From Leifsonia sp. C5G2 (GTDB lineage Bacteria > Actinomycetota > Actinomycetes > Actinomycetales > Microbacteriaceae): a stretch of DNA of 64,000 nucleotides. The notes below the pieces were generated by a model. It saw only the letters and a program-made list of their open reading frames with translations, ran no database searches and was not told the DNA's origin. The first letter of the stretch is position 1; every line of letters starts with the position of its first letter. Shown here one piece after another: positions 45,359-53,133 of this stretch. The stretch is from contig NZ_JABFMV010000016.1 in NCBI RefSeq assembly GCF_013359685.1, positions 23,013-87,012 of the forward strand, given 5' to 3'. Both the position numbers and the translations under genes were made by a program.

Positions 45359-45760
45359 TCAGTCTGAAGGGACCCAACGCTCGCCGGGACGGTACGACCC
45401 GAAGGTCCACTCCCGGCCGCCGGGGTCGAGCACCCGGGCTCGACGGCTGCCCCACTCGGTGTCCTCGGGCGGGAACACGATCGTCGCACCGGCGCCGACG
45501 GCCCGTGCGAACATCCCGTCGACATCCGGTGTCACGAGGTAGACGCCCACACCGGTCGAGGAGCCGACCAGCGGCGGGGCGGCGTAGGCGGCGTCGTCCG
45601 ACGCGAGCATCACGACCGTGTCGGCCAGCCGCAGCTCGCTGTGGGTCACGCTCCCGTCGTGGCCGTTCTGCCGCTGCAGCACGTCGAAGCCGAGCTCCTC
45701 CAGCCACGCGATCGCGCCGGGCGCGTCCCGATAGCTGAGGTAGGTCGCCGAGGTGATCAC
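45359..45760 (-). CDS. VOC-family (glyoxalase/bleomycin-resistance fold) protein
   Basis: 133 residues from GTG 45760. Two beta-alpha-beta-beta-beta modules with Asp/Glu positions typical of VOC metal sites; ends with VLDPGGREWTFGSY, a common VOC motif. Function could be dioxygenase, isomerase or sequestration. Its start overlaps the stop of an uncharacterised gene by 4 nt, so the two are co-translated. Confidence 0.8.
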   Translation of the reverse strand: MITSATYLSYRDAPGAIAWLEELGFDVLQRQNGHDGSVTHSELRLADTVVMLASDDAAYAAPPLVGSSTGVGVYLVTPDVDGMFARAVGAGATIVFPPEDTEWGSRRARVLDPGGREWTFGSYRPGERWVPSD

Positions 45761-46287
45761 GATGGTTCCTCGACCGCCTGTCCCCGGTACTCGCGCCCGG
45801 CCTCCAGGTCGCCCCGGATGCCGTCGAGCACCGCCTGCACCGAGACGCGCTTGGCCTCGGTGTCCACGATGTTCGCGGGCACCGTGACGACCAGGCCCGA
45901 CTGGTAGAAGGCGCGGATGCGGAAGCCTCCCGCCCACGACGACGGCGTTGCATTGTCCGACTCGGTGCCGCCCGACAGCTCGAACCGGAGCAGTCCGGAG
46001 CGGCTCTCCACGCGTGTCACCACCTGTGCGCCCGGGGTGTTGTCGTCCACCACCTCGGCGGCGACGACGGTGTGGTCGGTGAAGATGCCGATGCGGAGCG
46101 TGACGCTGGACGGCGCGGAGGCGGCCGCCGCTCCCAGGTAGATGATCGGCTGGTCGCCGACGGCGAGCTCCAGCTGACGCAGCAGCAAGGAGTACCAGGC
46201 GGGCTCCCGCTCCAGCAGCTCGCGCAGACCGCGCTCCTCGTCGAGGAGGGCACGCAGCTTCTCCTGGATCGCCGACATATCCGCCAT
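45757..46287 (-). CDS. Uncharacterised 176-residue protein coupled to the VOC gene
   Basis: Start ATG 46287 with GGAGGAGG 5 nt upstream. The first 45 residues are strongly helical and charged (IQEKLRALLDEERGLRELLE) and may form a coiled coil; the remainder is beta-rich with VTLRIGIFTDHTVVAAEV and a Trp-Gly segment SSWAGGFRIRAFY. No signal peptide or membrane helix. I do not recognise a family. Overlap with the VOC gene and an upstream palindrome at the promoter suggest a regulated two-gene unit. Confidence 0.65.
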   Translation of the reverse strand: MADMSAIQEKLRALLDEERGLRELLEREPAWYSLLLRQLELAVGDQPIIYLGAAAASAPSSVTLRIGIFTDHTVVAAEVVDDNTPGAQVVTRVESRSGLLRFELSGGTESDNATPSSWAGGFRIRAFYQSGLVVTVPANIVDTEAKRVSVQAVLDGIRGDLEAGREYRGQAVEEPS

Positions 46288-46317
46288 TGCGCCTCCTCCG
46301 TCTGCGAGAAGCATATC

Positions 46318-46332
46318 TCTAGCCTGGCTAGA
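46318..46332. promoter_or_regulatory. Palindrome upstream of the 176-residue protein gene
   Basis: TCTAGCC-T-GGCTAGA, perfect 7-bp arms. On the minus strand TATGCT follows it by a few bases and would be the -10, so the palindrome would occupy the spacer or -35 region and act as an operator. Confidence 0.5.
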
Positions 46333-46356
46333 AGAGCGACGGCACGGGTGCCGGGG

Positions 46357-47733
46357 TCAGCGCGTCGCCGAGACCTTGTAGCGCGCCCCGCGATGGGTCT
46401 GCGGAAGCCGGTCGCCCGCCCCGTGCAGCTTGTTGCGCAGCGTTCCCGGCGCGTACTCCTCCGGGTAGGCGCCGCGCTTGCGCAGCTCCGGGATGATGAA
46501 CTCCACGACGTCCTCGAACGTGCCGGGGGTGATGGCGTAGGCGAGGTTGAAGCCGTCCACGTCCGTGTCCTCCACCCACTCCTGCAGGGTGTCCGCGACC
46601 TCCGACGGCGAGCCGACGATGTAGGGCCCGAGCCCGCCGATCGCACCGTTGCGGCCGATGTCGCGCACGGTCCACTCGCCGCCCTCGGCGTTCGGCCTTT
46701 GGAAGTTGGCGACGGCCGACTGGATGGCGTTGCTGTCGACGTTGCCGATCGGCTCGTCCAGGTCGTACTTGGACAGGTCGACGCCCATCCAGCCCGACAT
46801 GAACACCAGGGCGCCCTCGTCGCTCGCGTACTGCAGGAAGTCGTCGAACTTCGCCTGCGCCTTCTCGCTGGTCTCGTCGGTGATGATCGTCAGCAGCGTG
46901 TAGATGCGGGCGGAGTAGCGGTCGCGGCCGGCCGCCTCGAGCGCGTCCCGCAGCTTCGAGACGGTCGCCGTGAGGCCCTCCTTCGTCGACGCCGCAACGA
47001 ATATCGCCTCCGCGTTCTCGGCCGCGAACGAGATGCCGCGCTTCGACGCGCCCGCCTGGTAGATCACCGGGGTGCGCTGCGGGCTCGGCTCGGAGAGGTG
47101 GATGCCGGGCACGGTGAAGTGCTTGCCTTTGTGCCCGATCTCGTGCACCTTCGCCGGGTCCGTGAACACGCCGGACTCACGGTCGCGGACGACGGCGTCG
47201 TCCTCCCACGAGCCCTCCCACAGCTTGTAGAGCACCTCCAGGTACTCGTCGGCGTGGTCGTAGCGGTCGTCGTGCTGCAGCTGGTCGTCGTGGCCCATGT
47301 TCCGGGCCGCGGAGGGCAGGTAGCCGGTGACGACGTTCCAGCCGACGCGGCCGTTCGTCAGGTGGTCGAGTGTCGACATGCGGCGCGCGAACGGGTACGG
47401 GTGCTCGTAGGCGGTGCCGGCGGTGATGCCGAAGCCCAGGTTCTCCGTCACCAGCGCCATCGCCGAGACCAGGAGGACGGGGTCGTTGACGGGCACCTGT
47501 GCGCCGTGGCGGATGGCGGCTTCGTTGCTGCCGCCGTACACGTCGTAGGTGCCGAGCACGTCGGCGATGAAGATGCCGTCGAACGTGCCGCGCTCCAGTA
47601 GCTTGGCCAGCTCGGTCCAGTAGGTGAGGTCCTTGTAGCGCCACGCCTGGTCCTCGGGGTGACGCCACATGCCGGAGGACTGGTGGGCGACGCAGTTCAT
47701 GTCGAACGCGTTGAAGCGGATCTGCCGGGTCAT
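46357..47733 (-). CDS. LLM-class flavin-dependent monooxygenase (NtaA/SnaA/DszA type)
   Basis: 458 residues from ATG 47733. A two-component FMNH2 monooxygenase of the bacterial-luciferase fold: N-terminal RQIRFNAFDMNCVAHQS, VGWNVVTGYLPSAARNMG and YQAGASKRG are characteristic of nitrilotriacetate/dibenzothiophene-sulfone-type enzymes. It oxidises a C-N or C-S bond and needs a separate flavin reductase, which is not in the window. No transporter is adjacent. A GTCACG-TTC-CGTAAC inverted repeat (47776-47790) lies 43 nt upstream. Confidence 0.87.
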   Translation of the reverse strand: MTRQIRFNAFDMNCVAHQSSGMWRHPEDQAWRYKDLTYWTELAKLLERGTFDGIFIADVLGTYDVYGGSNEAAIRHGAQVPVNDPVLLVSAMALVTENLGFGITAGTAYEHPYPFARRMSTLDHLTNGRVGWNVVTGYLPSAARNMGHDDQLQHDDRYDHADEYLEVLYKLWEGSWEDDAVVRDRESGVFTDPAKVHEIGHKGKHFTVPGIHLSEPSPQRTPVIYQAGASKRGISFAAENAEAIFVAASTKEGLTATVSKLRDALEAAGRDRYSARIYTLLTIITDETSEKAQAKFDDFLQYASDEGALVFMSGWMGVDLSKYDLDEPIGNVDSNAIQSAVANFQRPNAEGGEWTVRDIGRNGAIGGLGPYIVGSPSEVADTLQEWVEDTDVDGFNLAYAITPGTFEDVVEFIIPELRKRGAYPEEYAPGTLRNKLHGAGDRLPQTHRGARYKVSATR

Positions 47734-47775
47734 GGCTCCAGGATGGGCGACCCCGGCCGCGCGCGCATCCCGAGC

Positions 47776-47790
47776 GTCACGTTCCGTAAC
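47776..47790. promoter_or_regulatory. Inverted repeat between LLM monooxygenase and TfoX-like gene
   Basis: GTCACG-TTC-CGTAAC, arms match at five of six positions. It lies in the 147-nt divergent spacer and could control the monooxygenase. Confidence 0.35.
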
Positions 47791-47880
47791 GACGACGCGC
47801 CGTGGCCTCTGGCGTTCGTGGGCCATCCGGGCCAGCATGGGCACGCGAGCCCTTCGCCACGACCGTCCCGAGAGGATGCC

Positions 47881-48219
47881 ATGACCGACGAGTCCGACTT
47901 CGCGCCCGCTCTCCCCACCTTCGAGTCCGTCGCGGAGGAGCTGCTCCGCGACCCGGACGACGACGTGTCGCTGACCACCACCGGCCTTCACGTGCACGAC
48001 CGGCTGTTCGCGTACCCCGACAGCGAGGGCCTGGTCGTGGACCTGCCGACGCAGCGCGCGGACGACCTGGTCGGCCGCGGGGTCGCGGAGCCGGTGCGCG
48101 CCGGTCGCGCGGAGCCGCGGGGCGCCTGGGTCCGGATCGGCGACCCCGAGGACTGGCCCGAGCTCGCGAGCGAGGCCCACCAGTTCGTGGGCGAGCCCGC
48201 GGTCGGCCGGGAGTCGTAG
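47881..48219 (+). CDS. TfoX N-terminal / YjbR-like small protein
   Basis: 112 residues from ATG 47881 (GAGAGG 5 nt upstream). The pattern HDRLFAYPDSEGLVVDLPTQRADDLVGRG, then GAWVRIGDPEDWPELASEAHQFV, is the usual core of small TfoX_N/YjbR-like proteins in Actinobacteria. They are stand-alone, lack the competence role of Haemophilus TfoX, and have no known activity. The N-terminal 35 residues are acidic. Confidence 0.65.
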   Translation: MTDESDFAPALPTFESVAEELLRDPDDDVSLTTTGLHVHDRLFAYPDSEGLVVDLPTQRADDLVGRGVAEPVRAGRAEPRGAWVRIGDPEDWPELASEAHQFVGEPAVGRES

Positions 48220-48248
48220 TCGTCGGCTCGTCCCGCGGGCAGGTCGCG

Positions 48249-48659
48249 TCAGGATTCGGCCGACGCTGCTGCTGCCGCGGTGAAGCCAATGGTTCGAGCG
48301 TCGACGCCGTCGATCGTTGCCTGAATCTCATAGTCGCCGGGTTCCGGCAAGACCGTTTGAGACAGGTCCAGCACCAGCGGGAACGATCGGTAGGAGCTTC
48401 CGTTGTCCGGGGAGTCGCCCACCTGGAGTGTCAGTGAACCTTCCATGAGGGATGCTCCGGATGCGACGTTCCGAATGGTGACCTCGAATCGGTGGGCACC
48501 CGTCTCCGCGCTGCCTCCGATGACCTGCACGGCCAGTTGCGCTTCCAGAGGCACGGGGTATGCGGTGGGCTGCAGGTGAGTGATTCCGGCGCTGAGGGTG
48601 CTGAGCAAGGAGTCTCTGACGTTGGCCGCGTCTGCCAGGGCGAGCACGTTGATGTTCAC
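48249..48659 (-). CDS. DUF6941-like protein, third gene of the HigBA operon
   Basis: 136 residues. Starts MNINVLALADAANVRDSLL; beta-rich with HRFEVTIRNVASG, LVLDLSQTVLPEPGDYE and IDGVDARTIGF, which fits the small DUF6941 family pattern as I remember it. Its ATG overlaps the HigA stop (ATGA), so it is co-translated with the antitoxin. In TAC modules this position encodes a SecB-like chaperone; I see no SecB sequence similarity here. Lower GC than flanks. No signal or membrane segment. Confidence 0.65.
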   Translation of the reverse strand: MNINVLALADAANVRDSLLSTLSAGITHLQPTAYPVPLEAQLAVQVIGGSAETGAHRFEVTIRNVASGASLMEGSLTLQVGDSPDNGSSYRSFPLVLDLSQTVLPEPGDYEIQATIDGVDARTIGFTAAAAASAES

Positions 48660-49099
48660 CGGGCCGCGCTCCGACTCGGCTTGAGCGTGACTGCGTTGCC
48701 ACGTGGCTCGACACGGTGAAGAGAGGAGGCGGAAGGATTGCTGCCTCGGGCCACCAAGACAGGCAGGTCGTGACCATCCGTGAAGGTGTACTGGGAACCG
48801 TTGGAGCTGCCCGTTCCTCGGGGGCCGTCAAGCGTCACATGGTGCTCGATCAGCGCGCCGATCGCGTGCGCGTATCGACGGATTGTGGACAGCTTGGGGT
48901 CGTTGTCATATCGCTCGAAGGACGCGATCGCCGGCTGGGTCACGCCGAGACGCTTCGCGACGTCCTCCTGCGATAGGCCTAAGGCGACGCGCAGATCGTA
49001 AAGTGTGCGAAGCATCGACATGTCGTTCTCTACGAGGGTGTTCGCGCGCCGCTGGCTCGGGGAATCGTCCAGGCCGAGCAGGTCCTCCAGGTCGTCCAT
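48656..49099 (-). CDS. higA: HigA-type XRE antitoxin with C-terminal extension
   Basis: 147 residues from ATG 49099. XRE HTH at about 37-88: LRVALGLSQEDVAKRLGVTQ and FERYDNDPKLSTIRRYAHAI, strikingly like mycobacterial HigA1 of the TAC system (KR-GV-QP, DPKLST-RYA). A polar tail of about 57 residues follows the HTH (Gly/Ser-rich, then VEPRGNAVTLKPSR). TAC antitoxins carry a comparable tail, the chaperone-addiction region. 23 nt after the toxin stop; overlaps the third gene. Confidence 0.83.
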   Translation of the reverse strand: MDDLEDLLGLDDSPSQRRANTLVENDMSMLRTLYDLRVALGLSQEDVAKRLGVTQPAIASFERYDNDPKLSTIRRYAHAIGALIEHHVTLDGPRGTGSSNGSQYTFTDGHDLPVLVARGSNPSASSLHRVEPRGNAVTLKPSRSAAR

Positions 49100-49122
49100 A
49101 AGTTCCAGTTTATACGCTGCCG

Positions 49123-49587
49123 CTAACGGCCGACCATCGATTCGCCCCATCTGGTCGCGATACCGGCTGCGTACCGACGCTCGGCAACTCCGATCTCGTC
49201 GTCTTGGAGGCTCCTGGTCAGCCTGGCGTCGTGGTCTATCTGCTTCTCGTGGAACCGCAATGCCACGAGGAGGTTCGGCTCCGCTTGCGGCTCCCCCTCG
49301 TAAAGCCGCCACAATCGGCCGTTCTCGTTCCATCGCAACTCGAAGACCGGCTCGTGAGACACGCAGCGGACGCCCGTTCGGGGCCACAGCGTTCCTGCGG
49401 CCGCAGCACGCATGGTTCCCCGGACGGCGGCGAGATGCAGCTGACGATCGGTCTCGGTCAGATCGGCCAGGCAGTCGTGAATCTCCTCCTTCGCCGTGCT
49501 CTCGCCCGGTATCCGCGCGAATCGCCAGTCGAGAGGTAGCTCGCGCGGTTTCGTGCATCGTGAGTCGCTGTCTCGCATTCTGCCCAT
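49123..49587 (-). CDS. higB: HigB/RelE-superfamily toxin
   Basis: 154 residues from ATG 49587. Core FELRWNENGRLWRLY (82-96) followed by NLLVALRFHEKQ and a C-terminal helix EIGVAERRYAAG; this is the phage Gp49/HigB mRNA-interferase pattern and resembles mycobacterial HigB1 (ELRWHE, then F-KNQQKTP). It would cleave mRNA on the ribosome. The N-terminal 45 residues are charged and longer than in minimal HigB. First gene of the operon, toxin before antitoxin, as usual for higBA. Confidence 0.8.
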   Translation of the reverse strand: MGRMRDSDSRCTKPRELPLDWRFARIPGESTAKEEIHDCLADLTETDRQLHLAAVRGTMRAAAAGTLWPRTGVRCVSHEPVFELRWNENGRLWRLYEGEPQAEPNLLVALRFHEKQIDHDARLTRSLQDDEIGVAERRYAAGIATRWGESMVGR

Positions 49588-49604
49588 GAGCCCGGCCTCC
49601 CTCG

Positions 49605-49620
49605 TGTTTCACACAAAACA
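49605..49620. promoter_or_regulatory. Operator/promoter of the higBA operon
   Basis: TGTTT-N6-AAACA inverted repeat, the only AT-rich patch nearby. On the minus strand TATGTT (complement of 49617-49622) forms a -10 inside it, so an XRE antitoxin bound here would block initiation. The ATG of higB is 18 nt away. Confidence 0.6.
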
Positions 49621-49664
49621 TATCGGGACGGTCCGACATGCGGAGGCAGGGGCGAACCGACCCC

Positions 49665-50579
49665 TCAGCCGCGGCGGCTGAGGTGGTCGCGGGTGAGCTC
49701 CTCCATCTCCTCGTCGCTGAGCTCGTCGAGGCGCCTGCCCTCGCGGCGGTCCAGCCGCATCCACCGGACGAAGAGCAGGACCAGCACCGGGACGTCGCCC
49801 ACCTCGGCGATGAACCACAGCAGGTCGCCGGAGAGGTGCTGGTCGTGCAGCGGCGTCGGGAACCACAGCGGCAGGCGGCCGGCGATCGCGGGCGCGTGGT
49901 CGAGGATGCCGTCGTTGAGGCGGAGCAGGAGACCGGGGATCGCGTCGAGCACCAGTTCGACGAACGCCAGCAGGAACTCGACCGTCACGAAGAACCCCGT
50001 GCGGATCACCGAGTGCGCGGCGATCGGCAGCACGAGCACCAGACCCGCGAGCGGCGTCAGGACCGAGATCGTCCACTCCGACCACGGTGAGTCGCGGAGC
50101 ACGGCGGCGACCGGCGTCAAGAACACGAGGAAGACGGCGCAGGCGATGAGCGGCGCCGCCATAGCGTTGCCGAGCGCCCGTGCCGGCCAGGAGCGCATGG
50201 CGCGGTCCGTCCTGCTCCGCCCGCGCGGGCCGAGCGCCACCCGCGCGAGCGCGACCGGACGGCCGAGAGCCAGCAGCGCCGGGACGACGAAGAGCAGCAG
50301 TGCGATGCGCGTGGTGAACGCCCAGCGCAGGTCGGTGCTCTCCGCCCCGAGGAAGCCGAACGAGACGACGGCGTACGAGCCGAGCCCGAGGAGGACGAAC
50401 GCGGCCGTGAACCGTCGCGGCCAGCGATGACCTCGGCGGCGCAGCCGGAGGACGCCGCCGAGGTAGAGCAGCCCGGCCACCACCAGCAGGGCGGCGGCGG
50501 CCGGGTCGAAGGACCAGGTGGCGAGGAGGACTGAGAGGGGCGGCGTGGTCGGCTCCTGGGTCGAGGGGGTCGCCGCCAT
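49665..50579 (-). CDS. Cytochrome c oxidase assembly factor CtaG-like membrane protein
   Basis: 304 residues from ATG 50579. Seven-helix caa3_CtaG family: WSFDPAAAALLVVAGLLYLGG at the start, VPALLALGRPVALA, a DQHLSGDLLWFIAEVGDVP segment near residue 265 that is the family hallmark, and an acidic C-terminus. It is thought to deliver copper to the Cu-A/Cu-B centres of the oxidase. Stand-alone here. It converges with nothing; the higBA operon promoter lies just downstream. Confidence 0.83.
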   Translation of the reverse strand: MAATPSTQEPTTPPLSVLLATWSFDPAAAALLVVAGLLYLGGVLRLRRRGHRWPRRFTAAFVLLGLGSYAVVSFGFLGAESTDLRWAFTTRIALLLFVVPALLALGRPVALARVALGPRGRSRTDRAMRSWPARALGNAMAAPLIACAVFLVFLTPVAAVLRDSPWSEWTISVLTPLAGLVLVLPIAAHSVIRTGFFVTVEFLLAFVELVLDAIPGLLLRLNDGILDHAPAIAGRLPLWFPTPLHDQHLSGDLLWFIAEVGDVPVLVLLFVRWMRLDRREGRRLDELSDEEMEELTRDHLSRRG

Positions 50580-50746
50580 TCTCGTCCGGATCGTGCCGGG
50601 CCCGCGCCCGGATCCGGCGACGCTGAGAGCACCATCAGGCGGATCCAGCGGACTCGCCGGTTTTACGACGGCCGGCTCCGTAGGCTCGACGACGGCCGTG
50701 CGGACCACGCGCGGTGGGGGTGCCGCTCTCGAACCACGAGGACACG

Positions 50747-51511
50747 ATGTCGGACGGAGAACGACGGCAGGCGCTCGCGCGCGAACGCGCCGCTGCGACG
50801 GGGCCCGCCGCGGGGAGAGGACGTCGGCGCGCAACGGCCGCTCCGCAGCCCGCCCGACCGGCGAAGCACTCCCGCCGCCGGACCGCCGCCCTGGCCGCCT
50901 CCGGCTCCGCCGTCGCCCTGGTCGCCTGTCTCGCGATGGCGCCCCCGGCCACCGCGGACCCGATCGAGACGATCGACGAGGCCGCCTCCGGCCGCGCCAC
51001 CGCCCAGCACCTGACCGTCTCGGCGGTCGTCGCCTCGGCACGCCTCGACCGCGACGACCCCGTCGCCTCCGCCGTCGCCGGCATCATCGCGGGCCACGGC
51101 GGCGCCGCGGGCGAACGTGCCGCCGACTCGATCGTGAACGCGCTCGCCGCGGGCGGCACCCGCGAGAAGGTCGTCGCGACCGCACTGACCTATCTCGGCG
51201 ACCCCTACGTGCTCGACGGCGCCGACCACTCCGGCATCGACTGCTCAGGACTGGTGATGCAGGCCTACGCGGCGGTCGGCGTCCGGCTCGGCCACCTCGT
51301 CCACCTTCAGGACGACGCGGGCACCCGGATTGACGAGGCCGACGCCCGCCCGGGCGACCTCGTGGTGTTCGACGACGAGGAGCACATCGCCCTGTATCTG
51401 GGCGGCGGGATGATCGTCCAGGCGCCCGAGGTCGGCCGTCCGGTGGAGGTCACGACCGTGTGGAGCGGCGTCCCGCACCATTTCACGACCCTGCTGGGGG
51501 CGACGCAGTAG
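50747..51511 (+). CDS. NlpC/P60 peptidoglycan endopeptidase
   Basis: 254 residues from ATG 50747 (CGAGG upstream; GTG 50714 possible). A basic, Ala-rich N-terminus leads to a hydrophobic signal or anchor at about 45-68 (ALAASGSAVALVACLAMAPP), then an NlpC/P60 domain from about 145: catalytic Cys in GIDCSGLVMQAY, His in EEHIALYLGGG, polar third residue near QAPEVGR. It cleaves D-Glu to diamino-acid bonds in wall peptides. The extended N-terminal cytoplasmic part (about 45 residues) is unusual for a secreted enzyme. Confidence 0.87.
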   Translation: MSDGERRQALARERAAATGPAAGRGRRRATAAPQPARPAKHSRRRTAALAASGSAVALVACLAMAPPATADPIETIDEAASGRATAQHLTVSAVVASARLDRDDPVASAVAGIIAGHGGAAGERAADSIVNALAAGGTREKVVATALTYLGDPYVLDGADHSGIDCSGLVMQAYAAVGVRLGHLVHLQDDAGTRIDEADARPGDLVVFDDEEHIALYLGGGMIVQAPEVGRPVEVTTVWSGVPHHFTTLLGATQ

Positions 51512-51559
51512 GGGCGAGCGCTGCTCCTGCGTGTCATACCGGCCCGCTAGCATGCCGCC

Positions 51560-52666
51560 ATGGTGCGAACGCCGCTCGTCGTCCAGGCCTCAGCCGGGGT
51601 CCAGCCGCTGTGGGGGAAGGCCGGGCACTACACGATCGCCTCCCTCGCCTGCGCCCACGTCGCGCCGCCCGGACTGGCACGGCTGCTGGCCGCCAATTCC
51701 GACCGGATCAGCTTGCGGATGCACGGTGCCCAGGCGACCGCCACCCCGAACGTGGTGGAGGCCAACCGCGACCTGGGTTTCGTCCCGCTCGCCGACGTGC
51801 CCGACCTGGTCTGGAAGAACCTGCCGAGCGCCGTGACGGGGGGCCGGGACACCGCGTTCCGGAGCGGTCCGGAGCATCCCAACCACTACGCCGACATCGA
51901 CGAGCCGCTCGACGGCGTCACCCTGCGCGAGCGCTGCCGGCAGGATGCGTCGAACGTCGCGGTGCCGGTGTGGCAGGACTACTACACCCGGCTCGGGCAC
52001 ACCCAGCCGGACGAGCGCGGGCTGCTGCCGTTCCGCGTCCAGCAGTTCTTCTCCGAGCTCGTGGATGCGGTCCGCGCACGCGACATCGCCCGGTTCGTCG
52101 CTGCCGCCGGGCTCGTGGCGCACTACGTCGGGGACGCCTGCCAGCCCCTCCACGGCTCATACCTCTCCAACGGGATGCCGGATGGGACGGGCGCGGGCGT
52201 CCACTCCGCCTACGAGACGACCATGGTGGACCGGCACGTGACGCAGCTCGCCGCCGGGGCGGAGCAGGCGGTCAAGGCCACTCCCACTCCCTCGCCTATG
52301 ACCTCGGCGCACGGAGCCGGGGTCGCCGTCGTCCAGCTGATGGACCGCTCGGCGCGCTCGGTCGACCCGCTCGCCCTGGTGCAGGCGTACGCCGCGGTCG
52401 CGGCGAAGCCCGGCGACGCGACCGTGGCCGTCACCGACGCGCTGTGGGAGCGGTTCGGCGCGGCCACCATCGGCCTGTTCGCCGACGGCGCGGTGACGCT
52501 GGCCGCGCTCTGGGAGAGCGCCTGGGAACTCGGCGGCGGCGAGACGGCCTTTGCCGCGGACGAGCTCTCGGCGGTCGACCCGGCGGCGCTTCAGCGACTG
52601 TACGAGGACCCGGCGTTCGCGCCGTCGCTGGTGCTCGACGAGATCGGGCCCGTGCTCACGGCGTGA
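51560..52666 (+). CDS. S1/P1 nuclease / zinc phospholipase C fold protein, apparently not secreted
   Basis: 368 residues; ATG with TAGCAT exactly 6 nt upstream (leaderless). Zinc motifs of the family: WGKAGHYTIASLA (Trp18, His23), HPNHYADID, HYVGDACQPLHGSY, and HSAYET. Family members normally begin with the metal-binding Trp at the mature N-terminus after signal cleavage; here 17 residues precede it without a convincing signal peptide. Activity on single-stranded nucleic acid or phospholipid is possible. Converges with panD, 7 nt between stops. Confidence 0.75.
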   Translation: MVRTPLVVQASAGVQPLWGKAGHYTIASLACAHVAPPGLARLLAANSDRISLRMHGAQATATPNVVEANRDLGFVPLADVPDLVWKNLPSAVTGGRDTAFRSGPEHPNHYADIDEPLDGVTLRERCRQDASNVAVPVWQDYYTRLGHTQPDERGLLPFRVQQFFSELVDAVRARDIARFVAAAGLVAHYVGDACQPLHGSYLSNGMPDGTGAGVHSAYETTMVDRHVTQLAAGAEQAVKATPTPSPMTSAHGAGVAVVQLMDRSARSVDPLALVQAYAAVAAKPGDATVAVTDALWERFGAATIGLFADGAVTLAALWESAWELGGGETAFAADELSAVDPAALQRLYEDPAFAPSLVLDEIGPVLTA

Positions 52667-52673
52667 CCACCGG

Positions 52674-53093
52674 TCAGCGCGCGAGCGGCGGCCGCTGCAC
52701 GCCCGGCGCGACGGCCTCGGCCGGGTCGGCGCCGACCGCGACGATGCGGTTCGCCGCATCCACGTGGACGACCCGCGGGACGAAGCTGCGTGCCTCGGCG
52801 TCCTCCAGCTGGGCGTAGGCGATCACGATGACGGTGTCGCCGACCTCCACCAGGTGCGCCGCCGCGCCGTTGACGCCGATGACGCCGCTGCCGTGCTCGC
52901 CGGGGATCAGGTACGTTTCCAGGCGTGCGCCGTTGGTGACGTCCACGACGGACACCTGCTCGCCGGGGAGCAGGTCGGCGGCCTCCATCAGCTCCTCGTC
53001 GACGGTGAGGGAGCCGACGTAGTGCAGGTCGGCGTGGGTGACGGTGGCGCGGTGGATCTTCGCGGAGAACATGGTGCGGAGCACGTGCTCCAT
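52674..53093 (-). CDS. panD: Aspartate 1-decarboxylase
   Basis: 139 residues. A pyruvoyl enzyme making beta-alanine for pantothenate: [17 protein letters not shown] with the self-cleavage Gly27-Ser28, then [22 protein letters not shown]-terminus MEHVLRTMF matches the usual start. The C-terminal tail of about 15 residues is longer than in E. coli, as in other Actinobacteria. panB/panC are not adjacent. Confidence 0.95.
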   Translation of the reverse strand: MEHVLRTMFSAKIHRATVTHADLHYVGSLTVDEELMEAADLLPGEQVSVVDVTNGARLETYLIPGEHGSGVIGVNGAAAHLVEVGDTVIVIAYAQLEDAEARSFVPRVVHVDAANRIVAVGADPAEAVAPGVQRPPLAR

Positions 53094-53133
53094 CCAACCA
53101 CTCCCGGGCGGTCGTCGTGGAGGCCGGCCCGGC

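Noticed and set aside
47881..48219. Competence regulator TfoX
   Set aside because: Only a short TfoX_N/YjbR-like domain is visible; actinobacterial stand-alone proteins of this type have no known competence role.
48249..48659. Third HigBA gene as a SecB-like chaperone
   Set aside because: The position is right, but I see no SecB-like sequence; the pattern fits DUF6941 better. Kept as an architectural analogy only.
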